This document shows, piece after piece, positions 43,712 through 53,331 of a DNA stretch of 63,257 nucleotides. The notes under the pieces were generated by a model that was not told where the DNA came from, did not search any database, and saw only the letters and a program-made list of their open reading frames with translations. Position 1 is the first letter of the stretch; every line of letters begins with the position of its first letter. A program made the position numbers and the translations under genes. This DNA comes from JAYZAP01 sp964645285 (GTDB lineage: Bacteria; Pseudomonadota; Alphaproteobacteria; JAAXGF01): assembly GCA_964645285.1 (NCBI GenBank), contig CAZYDR010000004.1, positions 1 through 63,257 on the forward strand, given 5' to 3'.

Positions 43712-43738
43712 GAAGGGCCGCGACAAGCGCGACCCTTC
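43712..43738 (-). terminator. intrinsic terminator after xsc upstream region, downstream-strand hairpin
   Basis: Inverted repeat GAAGGGCCGCG / CGCGACCCTTC with a five-base loop; the single mismatch is a G-U pair on the minus-strand RNA, and the hairpin is followed there by a run of six T. Its place, between the minus-strand xsc start (43558) and the groEL stop (43783), means it ends transcripts of groESL before they enter xsc. Confidence 0.8.
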
Positions 43739-43782
43739 CATGGTGTGGCCCCAATTCGGAGCCGGGCATTTTGGTTGACGGA

Positions 43783-45353
<1,571 letters not shown>

Positions 45354-45365
45354 TTTTCAGACTCC

Positions 45366-45653
45366 TTACTCGATAATTCCCATGATGTCCGATTCCTTCA
45401 TGATCAGCAGATCGTCGTTGCCAACCTTGACTTCGGTACCGGACCATTTGCCGAACAGAATGGTGTCGCCCTTCTTAACGTCGAGGGCGACGACCTTGCC
45501 GTCGTCGCTGCGCGCACCTGAACCGACGGCGACCACCTTGCCCTGCATCGGCTTTTCTTTGGCCGTGTCGGGAATGATGATGCCGCCTGATGATTTGGCG
45601 TCTTCGTCGAGACGCTTAACCAGAACGCGGTCGTGTAAAGGTCGTAGCTTCAT
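45366..45653 (-). CDS. groES: co-chaperonin GroES
   Basis: A 95-residue protein forming the heptameric lid of GroEL. It begins MKLRPLHDRVLVKRL and has the mobile loop (SSGGIIIPDTAKEKPMQG) and the C-terminal MKESDIMGIIE. It starts 116 bases from the promoter and 63 bases from the CIRCE element, and groEL begins 12 bases after its stop. Full length. Confidence 0.96.
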   Translation of the reverse strand: MKLRPLHDRVLVKRLDEDAKSSGGIIIPDTAKEKPMQGKVVAVGSGARSDDGKVVALDVKKGDTILFGKWSGTEVKVGNDDLLIMKESDIMGIIE

Positions 45654-45715
45654 GCGAGTTTCTCCGTTTTTTTAGCCGTCCAGACGCGCCGGACCGGGCC
45701 ATTTCTGAAGCGTTG

Positions 45716-45742
45716 TTAGCATTCTCATGTGATGAGTGCTAA
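45716..45742. promoter_or_regulatory. CIRCE operator upstream of groES
   Basis: The sequence TTAGCATTC-N9-GAGTGCTAA matches the CIRCE consensus (TTAGCACTC-N9-GAGTGCTAA) except for one base in the left arm (C to T). CIRCE is bound by the repressor HrcA; heat inactivates HrcA and derepresses groESL. It lies in the 5' untranslated region of groES, 63 bases from its start. Confidence 0.92.
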
Positions 45743-45744
45743 CG

Positions 45745-45773
45745 GATATATGGGATGGCTCCCGCGGTGTCAA
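45745..45773 (-). promoter_or_regulatory. sigma-70-type promoter of groESL
   Basis: On the minus strand, TTGACA (45768-45773) and TATATC (45745-45750) are separated by 17 bases, near the ideal for a housekeeping promoter. Transcription would start close to the CIRCE element, which HrcA would cover. The -35 box overlaps the last bases of hflX. No sigma-32 box is apparent, so control would be mainly by HrcA. Confidence 0.75.
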
Positions 45774-47050
45774 GGGGTGCGGGCGGAACCCCGTTGCGCG
45801 AACCGCGCCGCGTTGGCCTCGTCAAGCCCAACCCGAAGATTAGCGCACTCGTCGTCGTCCACCCGATCAAGCACATCGCCATGTTGATAAAGCCACGCCA
45901 GGGCGGCACCGTCGCTGAGCGGAACCGATAAACTCAGCACCTTCTGGCTCTCCGCGAGGACTTCGTCGAGGCGCTTGAGAAACGCCTCCGCCCCCTCACC
46001 CGTGACCGCCGATAGCGGCACTAGCTTGTCATCTCGTTCGGCCACGTTGGTGACCCGTTGACGCGTCTCCACATCGAGTAAGTCGATCTTGTTGAGCGCT
46101 TCAATCAAACCCGCGTCCACCGCCTCGTCGAGTTCCAGTTCGCGCAGCACACCATGGACGTCGTGGCGCTGGGCCTCCGTATCCACATGGGCTATGTCGC
46201 GCACATGAACGATGATGTCAGCCGCTCGAACCTCCTCCAGGGTCGCCCGAAAGGCGGCCACGAGAGTGGTCGGCAGGTCGGAAACGAAGCCGACCGTATC
46301 CGACAGAATTATGCGCCGCCCCGACGGCAGCGTCACACCGCGCAGCCGGGGGTCGAGAGTGGCGAACAGCTTATCCTTCGCGTCGACCCTGGCCCCGGTA
46401 AGGAGGTTGAACAGAGTCGATTTACCGGCGTTGGTATAACCGACCAAAGCGACGATGGGATAGGGCACCCGACGCCGCGCCTCGCGGTGCAACTCACGGG
46501 TGCGCACCACATTAGTCAGATCCTTGCGGATGCGGGTGATGCGTTCATCGATCAGGCGGCGGTCGACCTCAAGTTGCGATTCACCGGGGCCACCAACGAA
46601 ACCCAAACCGCCGCGCTGGCGTTCCAGATGGGTCCAGGACCGCACCAGCCGGCTGCGCTGATAACTCAGCGCCGCGAGTTCGACCTGCAGGCTGCCTTCG
46701 CGGGTCTGGGCGCGTTCCCCGAAAATTTCCAGGATCAGGCCCGTGCGGTCGATGACCTTGCACTTCCAGCCGCGTTCCAGATTGCGCTGCTGCACCGGTG
46801 TCAGGTCTTGGTCCACGACCACCAGTTCCACATCCTGGGATTCAACCCAGCCCTTCAGCTCCTCGACCTTGCCGCTGCCGAACAGGACGCCCGGCTTGGG
46901 CGCCGGTACCGGCACGACCTCGGCATCGGCAACTTCGAGATCGATGGCCTCGGCAAGGCCGATGGCTTCGGCCAGACGTGCATCGGCGGCACGGCGCTGA
47001 ATTTTGCCGTTGCGAAGCAGCGGATGAAGAACCAAGGCGCGACGGCGCAT
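45770..47050 (-). CDS. hflX: GTPase HflX
   Basis: A 426-residue ribosome-associated GTPase that can split 70S ribosomes under stress. The N-terminal HflX domain has PKPGVLFGSGKVEELKGWV, the middle the RGGLGFVGGPGESQLE signature, and the G domain begins with the P-loop GYTNAGKST (about residue 203) followed by LDPRLRGVTLPSG and DTVGFVSDLP. The ATG at 47050 is the first in frame; hfq lies 37 bases upstream. hfq-hflX is a near-universal pair. Confidence 0.94.
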   Translation of the reverse strand: MRRRALVLHPLLRNGKIQRRAADARLAEAIGLAEAIDLEVADAEVVPVPAPKPGVLFGSGKVEELKGWVESQDVELVVVDQDLTPVQQRNLERGWKCKVIDRTGLILEIFGERAQTREGSLQVELAALSYQRSRLVRSWTHLERQRGGLGFVGGPGESQLEVDRRLIDERITRIRKDLTNVVRTRELHREARRRVPYPIVALVGYTNAGKSTLFNLLTGARVDAKDKLFATLDPRLRGVTLPSGRRIILSDTVGFVSDLPTTLVAAFRATLEEVRAADIIVHVRDIAHVDTEAQRHDVHGVLRELELDEAVDAGLIEALNKIDLLDVETRQRVTNVAERDDKLVPLSAVTGEGAEAFLKRLDEVLAESQKVLSLSVPLSDGAALAWLYQHGDVLDRVDDDECANLRVGLDEANAARFAQRGSARTP

Positions 47051-47087
47051 CTCCGTGCCGTCGTAGCCAGGTCCGATGTGCGGTGAA

Positions 47088-47351
47088 TCAGGCTTCGGCT
47101 TCGGCGTCTTCTTCTTCCTTCACCGGATCGAACAGCTGAACCGGGGTCGCCGGCATTACCGTCGAAATGGCGTGTTTGTAGACAAGCTGCACATGGCCAT
47201 CTCGGCGCAACAGCACCGAAAAATTATCGAACCAACTGATGACACCTTGCAGCTTGACGCCGTTGATGAGAAAGACGGTCAGTGCCGTCTTGTTTTTACG
47301 AACGTGATTGAGAAACACATCCTGGACGTTTTGTGATCGCTCGGCGGGCAT
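47088..47351 (-). CDS. hfq: RNA chaperone Hfq
   Basis: An 87-residue Sm-like protein that forms hexamers and pairs small RNAs with mRNAs. The N-terminal SQNVQDVFLNHVRKNKTAL and the Sm2 strand YKHAIST (with the conserved KH) are canonical. The C-terminal EEEDAEAEA tail is acidic. The ribosome binding site is GGAGAAAGGGG, 8 bases before the ATG. A 168-base spacer upstream probably holds its own promoter, typical because hfq is expressed more than hflX. Confidence 0.96.
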   Translation of the reverse strand: MPAERSQNVQDVFLNHVRKNKTALTVFLINGVKLQGVISWFDNFSVLLRRDGHVQLVYKHAISTVMPATPVQLFDPVKEEEDAEAEA

Positions 47352-47519
47352 TGTTTATCCCCTTTCTCCTGTTTGGAGGGGTTTGAGTTTTTATCGACGC
47401 CGGTCATTCGCCGCGTCGTGCCGTGGTAGCAGGTTAAACCAGTCGCGAATACCGTACAATACTGGCATGACATGGCTGCCCTGCCATTATCGCAGACTCA
47501 ACCGCGTATAAATAAGGCT

Positions 47520-48173
47520 TCAAATCCCGCGTACAAGGTCCGCCAGCGCCGCGCAATTGGCGAACTGACGGGTGGCGCGGTCGAGCGCTTCGACCTTGCC
47601 GGAGGTATGGGCGCCATGAATCACCAGAGCCAGGCAGCCCGCGGATTCAGCACAATCGATGTCGACGGCATTGTCACCCACGAACCACACGTCCTTGCCG
47701 GGCGGGATGCCGCTACCCTCCAAGGCAAGTTGGATGACCAAGGGCGAAGGTTTGTCCTCGGCCGCGTCCATGGCGCCGACAACCTTGCCGAAGTAGTCCT
47801 GCCAACCAAGGTGATTTACTTCCTCACGCAGATAGTCGCCGTTCTTGTTGCTAACCACGCCAAGATAGAATCCACTCTCACCGAGGGTCTCCAACAGGGC
47901 GGTGGCGCCGGGTAACGGCTGAATGCTGTCAAGATGGCGATTGGCATAGCTGGCGTAGAAAACCTTCTGTGCCTCGTCGACGCGATCACCGAACAGCCGA
48001 GGAAAGATGCCCCGCATGGAGAGGGCAATCCGGGCGCAGAACTCTTCGAAACTCCACGGCTCGTGCCCCATGGCCGCCAGGGCATCGTTCATGGCGCCAT
48101 GGATGGCGGGGAAAGAGTCGACCAGGGTATTGTCCCAGTCGAGCAGGACGGCGCGGGGACGCGCGAGACTCAC
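47520..48173 (-). CDS. HAD family hydrolase, phosphoglycolate-phosphatase-like
   Basis: A 217-residue haloacid-dehalogenase-fold phosphatase. Motif I is LLDWDNTLVDS (nucleophile Asp at about residue 13), with GV(V)SNKNG as motif II and the third motif in EDKPSPL then FVGDNAVDIDCAESAG. In domain type it is like Gph (phosphoglycolate phosphatase), but motif I has DWDNT rather than DFDGT, so the substrate is uncertain. Its start overlaps the stop of the aminotransferase gene by four bases, which suggests coupling with it. Confidence 0.85.
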   Translation of the reverse strand: MSLARPRAVLLDWDNTLVDSFPAIHGAMNDALAAMGHEPWSFEEFCARIALSMRGIFPRLFGDRVDEAQKVFYASYANRHLDSIQPLPGATALLETLGESGFYLGVVSNKNGDYLREEVNHLGWQDYFGKVVGAMDAAEDKPSPLVIQLALEGSGIPPGKDVWFVGDNAVDIDCAESAGCLALVIHGAHTSGKVEALDRATRQFANCAALADLVRGI

Positions 48174-49030
48174 GCCGCCGTTGCCTCGCGGCAGTAAGCC
48201 GCGTAGAGACCCAGCATGCGCCGGCTGGTCTCGCCCGGCTCGCCATTGCCGATGACCGCGTCATCAATTTGGGTAATGGGCTTGAGGAAATTCGTCGTGC
48301 TGGTGATGAAAGCTTCCCGCGCCGCCTTGGCTTCCTCGACCGAGAACGGCCGCTCGATCACTTCGATATCATTTTCGCGGGCCAGACGAAGCATGGTCTG
48401 GCGGGTGATACCGCCGAGGATGTTATTGCTCAAGGGCCGGGTGATCAATCGCCCATCGCGATCGAGAATCCAAGCGTTGGTCGATGTCCCTTCGGTCACA
48501 AAGCCATCCTGGTCAACCATCCAGGCCTCGTAGGCCCCGGCATCGAGGGCTTTTTGCTTGGCCAACACATTGGGCAGCAGCGCCACGGTCTTGATATCAC
48601 AGCGCCCCCAGCGAATGTCGGGCATGGTGACGGCCCGGCCACCGGGCACGGCGTCAGGGTCAAGCAGCAGCGGCGCGCGCTTGGAGGTCACCACCAGGGC
48701 CGGGCGGACGTTTTCCGGGAACAGGTGATTACGCTTGGCCACGCCACGGGTGATCTGCATGTAGACCATACCGAAACGCACGCCATTGCGGCGGACGGTC
48801 TCGTTGAAAACTACTTCAAGGGCAGCACGGGACATGGGCATGTCGATTTGAAGCTCGCCCAACGACCGCTCCAGGCGCACCATATGGCCCTCGTTATCGA
48901 CCAATTTGCCGTTGACCACCGCGGTGACCTCATAAACCCCATCGGCGAACTGATATCCGCGGTCTTCGATATGAACCGCCGCCTCCCCGTGGGGAACATA
49001 ACGACCGTTGACGTAGGCAATGCGTGACAT
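48170..49030 (-). CDS. dat: D-amino-acid aminotransferase (branched-chain aminotransferase-fold)
   Basis: A 286-residue class IV PLP aminotransferase. The PLP Lys is K147 (RCDIKTVALLPNVLAKQKA), and the segment EGTSTNAWIL is typical. It begins SRIAYVNGRYVPHGEAAVHIEDRGYQFADGVYEV, which matches D-alanine transaminase (Dat) rather than IlvE. The start ATG at 49030 follows a 20-base gap after trkH; the frame is open further upstream but reads antisense to nothing known. It supplies D-Glu/D-Ala or works in the salvage of D-amino acids. dat-trkH-trkA adjacency is common in this order. Confidence 0.85.
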   Translation of the reverse strand: MSRIAYVNGRYVPHGEAAVHIEDRGYQFADGVYEVTAVVNGKLVDNEGHMVRLERSLGELQIDMPMSRAALEVVFNETVRRNGVRFGMVYMQITRGVAKRNHLFPENVRPALVVTSKRAPLLLDPDAVPGGRAVTMPDIRWGRCDIKTVALLPNVLAKQKALDAGAYEAWMVDQDGFVTEGTSTNAWILDRDGRLITRPLSNNILGGITRQTMLRLARENDIEVIERPFSVEEAKAAREAFITSTTNFLKPITQIDDAVIGNGEPGETSRRMLGLYAAYCREATAA

Positions 49031-49050
49031 GTGTTGATCTCGTTTCTTGT

Positions 49051-50502
49051 TTACCGGCGCCAGAACATGGGCGCGAACACGGCGACTACCGCCACCAGTT
49101 CGAGCCGCCCCAAAAGCATGCCGACGCAGAGTACCCATTTTGCCGCGTCGGGCAACACGGCATAGCTGGCGTCCGGCCCTGCAATCAGAGTTAGGCCGGC
49201 GCCGGAGTTGGTCAAGGTAGCAAGCGCCATGGATACCGACTCGGTGACATCCGGGCCCGAGGCCGACAGCGTTACCGCGATGGCCACGAACGCCACGATG
49301 TAGAGAATGAAAAAGCTCCACAAGCCCTGAATCACGGGCTCGGGTACCGCCCGTTCGCCGTAGTGGATGCGCACCACCGCATGGGGATGGGACAGCCGCT
49401 CAAGCTCGCGGCGGCCCTGACGGATGGCCAGGGTCAGGCGCATCAACTTAATACCGCCGGCGGTCGAGCCGCTGCAGCCGCCGAGAAATACCAGAGCCAG
49501 GAATATAATCGGCAGGATCGTCGGCCATGGGGCCACCAGCTGATTTACGAATCCTGTGGTGGTTAGCATGGAGACCGTCGAAAACGCGCCCTGACGTATG
49601 GCTTCACTGAGACCCAGCCCACCCTGTTGGTTCATGGTAATCACGATGAGCAGTCCGCCAATTAGCAGTACCAACAACAGAATGCGCAATTCCTGATCGT
49701 CGACCAGGGCCTTACCGCGGCCATTGAAAAGAGCCCAGATCAAGGTGAAATTAGTCGCACCGACAATCATGAAAAACATCAGAACCGTATCGGTGCGCAG
49801 ATTACCGAAGGTGCTCATGGTACTGTCGTGGGTGGTGAACCCGCCAGTGGACAAAGTGCTGAGGGCATGGGTAACCGAATCAAAACCGGAAAATCCACCA
49901 ATCCATAGCAGTACCGCGCAAGTCGCGGTCAGAAGCCCATAGATCCAACTCAGAGCCAGCGCCGAGCGCCGCGTGCGGTCCTCGACCGACGCATGGTCGC
50001 CGTGGGGCATGACACCACGGAACACCTGCATGCCGCCGACCCTCAACATGGGCATGACCGAGACCGAGAGCACGATGGTTCCAAGACCACCCAGCCATTG
50101 CAACAGGGCGCGCCAGAACAGGACGCTTCGCAACTGATCGTCAAGGCCGGTCAGCACCGTGGCGCCGGTGGTGGTCAGGCCCGACAAGGCCTCGAAAAAT
50201 GCGTCAGTCGGCGTCGCCGCCGCGTCGAGCAGCAACAACGGCGCCGCCGCGAAGATCGACAACACCGGCCACATCATGACCACCAGCAGGAAATCACCGC
50301 CCCGACGCAGTCCCGGGCTGACACCCTGGGTCGCGAACACCATGCCGATACCAAAGAACAAGGCAACCACGGCAACCCCAGCAAACATACCCGCGGCACG
50401 GGTTTCGCCATAGCCCAGGGCGCAGAGCGCCGGCGCCAGTATGGCGATGGCGAATAGAGTGACCAGACGCCCAAGAAGTGCAGTGACGGATGCGAACGCC
50501 AA
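49051..50502 (-). CDS. trkH: potassium uptake protein TrkH family
   Basis: A 483-residue membrane protein of the TrkH/KtrB superfamily forming the K+ channel of the Trk system. About ten hydrophobic segments are visible and the selectivity-filter glycines appear in ALSGLTTTGATVLTG (about residues 105-119), LSTGGFTTHDS, MLTTTGF and ATLTNSGAGL. It is the partner of TrkA in the adjacent gene. Start ATG at 50502. Normal length. Confidence 0.93.
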   Translation of the reverse strand: MAFASVTALLGRLVTLFAIAILAPALCALGYGETRAAGMFAGVAVVALFFGIGMVFATQGVSPGLRRGGDFLLVVMMWPVLSIFAAAPLLLLDAAATPTDAFFEALSGLTTTGATVLTGLDDQLRSVLFWRALLQWLGGLGTIVLSVSVMPMLRVGGMQVFRGVMPHGDHASVEDRTRRSALALSWIYGLLTATCAVLLWIGGFSGFDSVTHALSTLSTGGFTTHDSTMSTFGNLRTDTVLMFFMIVGATNFTLIWALFNGRGKALVDDQELRILLLVLLIGGLLIVITMNQQGGLGLSEAIRQGAFSTVSMLTTTGFVNQLVAPWPTILPIIFLALVFLGGCSGSTAGGIKLMRLTLAIRQGRRELERLSHPHAVVRIHYGERAVPEPVIQGLWSFFILYIVAFVAIAVTLSASGPDVTESVSMALATLTNSGAGLTLIAGPDASYAVLPDAAKWVLCVGMLLGRLELVAVVAVFAPMFWRR

Positions 50503-50524
50503 GCTTCTGCCTACGTATGTTTGA

Positions 50525-51901
50525 CTAAAAAAATTCGAGGCGAACCGAGAACAGCTTTTCGACCTTCTTCACCAGCCCGGCGACGGCGAAGATGATGACC
50601 TTGTCATTGGGCCTGATCACCGTGTCACCACGGGGCATGACGACCTGGTCGCCGCGAACCACCGCGCCGACGATAATTCCCGCCGGCAATTTGACCTCGC
50701 GCAACGGCTTGCCCGTAAGCGGTGAGGTCTCCAGAGCCTCGGCCTCGATGACCTCGGCAAGGCCCTCGCGGATGCTGTGCACCGCCCGTATACGACCGCG
50801 GCGAACGTGCTGAAGGATGGTTGACACGGTAACATCGCGCGGACTGACAACCACGTCGATACCCAGGGTGCTGACCAGAGGGCCGTAGGACTGGTTGTTG
50901 ATCAACGTAACCGCGCGCTTGGCGCCATAGCGCTTGGCCAACAGTGACGACAGCACATTGACCTCATCATCGTTGGATACCGCGACGATGGTCTCCGTGG
51001 CGGCCACATTGGCTTCCTCGAGCACTTCCCGGTCGAGGGCGCTGCCCTGAAGCACCACGCTGCGCGACAACTGATCGGCCACCACCTCGGCCTGGGCCGG
51101 ATTGAGCTCGATGATCTTGAGATTGACCGCCGGGTAGCTCTCTTCGATCTCGTGGGCCAGGAACATGCCAATGTTGCCGCCGCCGACGATGATGATCCGC
51201 CGCGCCTCCTCCTCCTCATGACCGAAGGCGACCAGGGCGCGCTGCATGTGATTTTCATCAACGGCGAAATAGACGTCGTCGCCGGGCAGCATGTGGTCGT
51301 CCCCACTGGGCACGATCATGCGGTCGCCACGCACGATGCCGACCACGAACATGCTGAGATCGGGGAACAATTCGGTGAGCTGACGCAACGGCGTGTGAAC
51401 CACCGGACAATCAGCACTGCAATGAACTCCGACCACCCGGACCCGGCCGCCAGCGAAGGGAATCATATCGATGGCGCCAGGCACCTGCAGGCGTCGGATC
51501 ACGGCCCGGGCGACTTCGATCTCGGGCGAAATAATGACGTCGATGGGCATATGATCGCGGCTGAACAGGTCGCGCCACATGGGCTCTAGATAACTCTGGT
51601 GGCGAACCCGAGCAATTTTCGTCGGTACGTTGAACATGGAGTGACAAACCTGGCACGCCACCATGTTGACTTCATCGGCAAAGGTCACCGCGATGATCAT
51701 GTCGGAATCCCGCGCTCCGGCCCGTTCCAACAGATCGGGATGGGAGGCGAAGCCAACCAGGCCCTTAACGTCGAGGGTGTCGCTGATCTTGCGAATCAAG
51801 TCGGCTCGCTGATCGATCACCGTTACATCATTGCCTTCGCCTGCAAGGTGGCGTGCAATGTTAAAACCGACTTGGCCGGCGCCGCAAACGAGTACTTTCA
51901 T
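50525..51901 (-). CDS. trkA: Trk system K+ uptake regulator TrkA
   Basis: A 458-residue cytoplasmic protein with two RCK repeats. The first NAD-binding motif is MKVLVCGAGQVGFNIARHL at the start; the second is IIIVGGGNIGMFLAHEI (about residues 231-247). The C-terminal TrkA-C subdomain is present (GDTVIRPNDKVIIF). It binds TrkH and gates it in response to nucleotides. It overlaps ntrX by four bases, the usual order ntrX-trkA in alphaproteobacteria. Confidence 0.94.
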   Translation of the reverse strand: MKVLVCGAGQVGFNIARHLAGEGNDVTVIDQRADLIRKISDTLDVKGLVGFASHPDLLERAGARDSDMIIAVTFADEVNMVACQVCHSMFNVPTKIARVRHQSYLEPMWRDLFSRDHMPIDVIISPEIEVARAVIRRLQVPGAIDMIPFAGGRVRVVGVHCSADCPVVHTPLRQLTELFPDLSMFVVGIVRGDRMIVPSGDDHMLPGDDVYFAVDENHMQRALVAFGHEEEEARRIIIVGGGNIGMFLAHEIEESYPAVNLKIIELNPAQAEVVADQLSRSVVLQGSALDREVLEEANVAATETIVAVSNDDEVNVLSSLLAKRYGAKRAVTLINNQSYGPLVSTLGIDVVVSPRDVTVSTILQHVRRGRIRAVHSIREGLAEVIEAEALETSPLTGKPLREVKLPAGIIVGAVVRGDQVVMPRGDTVIRPNDKVIIFAVAGLVKKVEKLFSVRLEFF

Positions 51902-53331
51902 GACGTCGCGTCCTTGCCTGCATTGTCGTCCGTCGCATTCCTGCTTCGCCGATCGTCGCCAAGCCCCAGTCCCTTGAGCTTGCGATGAAGCGCCGAGCGT
52001 TCCATGCCGACGAATTCGGCAGTGCGTGAAATATTGCCGCCAAACCGTAACAGCTGCGCCGACAGGTACTGGCGCTCGAATAATTCACGAGCGTCGCGCA
52101 GGGGCAAGGTCATAATTTCGCGGGCGTTTTTACTGGTCGCCGTGGGCGGCACGCCGGCGGTCAGGTCCGGCGGCAGCATATCCGCACGGATCGCGCTTCG
52201 GGCGTCGCCCGGCGCCATGATCAACAGCCACTCAACAAGGTTGCGAAGTTGACGGACATTGCCCGGCCAGTCGCAGGCCTGGAGCGCGGCCAGCGCACCT
52301 TCGGCGATTTTACGACCGGGCAAGCCGGCGGCTTCCGCCGAGCGGGCCATGAAATGGCGGGCCAGATCGGCAATATCCTCGCGGCGCTCGCTCAGGCCGG
52401 GAACCTCAATGGGCACAACATTAAGTCGGTAGTACAGGTCCTCGCGAAAGCGCCCGGCCGAGATTTCGTCCTGAAGGTCGCGGTTCGAGGCGGCAAGAAT
52501 ACGCACATCGACTTCGACCAGGGAATTGCCCCCGACCCGCTGAAACGACTGCTCCTGAAGAAATCGCAAAATTTTGCCCTGGGTCTCAGCCGGCATGTCG
52601 GCGACCTCGTCGAGCAACAAGGTGCCGCCGTGGGCTAATTCGAAGGTCCCGGTCTTACGCGGACTATCGACCCCGTTTGCGCCGGCCTCGATGCCGAACA
52701 ACTCGATCTCCATGCGGTCCGGCGCCATGGTCGCGGCGTTGACCACGATAAAGGGACCATCGGCCCGGCGCGACCGGTTGTGCACCAGTCGGGCGACGAC
52801 TTCCTTGCCCGCCCCCTGTGGCCCGGTGACCAGTACCCGGCTACCGGTGGGCGCCACCCGATCGATTGCCGCCTTAACCTGAGCGACGGCGGCCGAGGTG
52901 CCGATCAGTTCCACATGGCCGCCGGCCTTGAGTATCAGCTCGGCATTCTCCCGTTTGAGCCGTGCCGCCTCAATGGCGCGCTCCACGTCAAGTAACAGGC
53001 TATCGGCCTGAAACGGCTTCTCGATGAAATCATAGGCGCCCTTCATGATCGCCCGCACAGCGGTCTCGATGGTGCCATGGCCGCTGATAATGATGACCGG
53101 CAGTTCCGGGTGGTCGCGTTTGATTTCTTCGAGCAATTTGAGCCCGTCTAGCTTGGAGTCTTGCAACCAGATATCCAGCACCATCAAAGCCGGCAACCGC
53201 TGTTCGATGGCCGCCAGGGCGCCATCGCTGTCGCCGGCCTCGCGGGTATCGTAGCCCTCGTCGCTCAGAATTCCGGAAATCTGCCGGCGAATGTCCGCTT
53301 CGTCATCGACGACCAGAATGTCATGCGCCAT
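51898..53331 (-). CDS. ntrX: NtrX response regulator, sigma-54-type without GAFTGA
   Basis: A 477-residue response regulator: receiver domain with D53 as the phosphorylation site (LMVLDIWLQDSK), an AAA+ ATPase domain (Walker A VLVTGPQGAGKEVVARL, Walker B GGTLLLDEVADMP), and a C-terminal Fis-type helix-turn-helix (NISRTAEFVGMERSALHRKLKGL). The sigma-54-contacting loop GAFTGA is not present; the place reads ELFGIEAGANGVD, so it may not activate sigma-54 polymerase. NtrX pairs with NtrY in a nitrogen, redox and envelope response. Overlaps: four bases with trkA, eleven with ntrY. Confidence 0.92.
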   Translation of the reverse strand: MAHDILVVDDEADIRRQISGILSDEGYDTREAGDSDGALAAIEQRLPALMVLDIWLQDSKLDGLKLLEEIKRDHPELPVIIISGHGTIETAVRAIMKGAYDFIEKPFQADSLLLDVERAIEAARLKRENAELILKAGGHVELIGTSAAVAQVKAAIDRVAPTGSRVLVTGPQGAGKEVVARLVHNRSRRADGPFIVVNAATMAPDRMEIELFGIEAGANGVDSPRKTGTFELAHGGTLLLDEVADMPAETQGKILRFLQEQSFQRVGGNSLVEVDVRILAASNRDLQDEISAGRFREDLYYRLNVVPIEVPGLSERREDIADLARHFMARSAEAAGLPGRKIAEGALAALQACDWPGNVRQLRNLVEWLLIMAPGDARSAIRADMLPPDLTAGVPPTATSKNAREIMTLPLRDARELFERQYLSAQLLRFGGNISRTAEFVGMERSALHRKLKGLGLGDDRRSRNATDDNAGKDATS

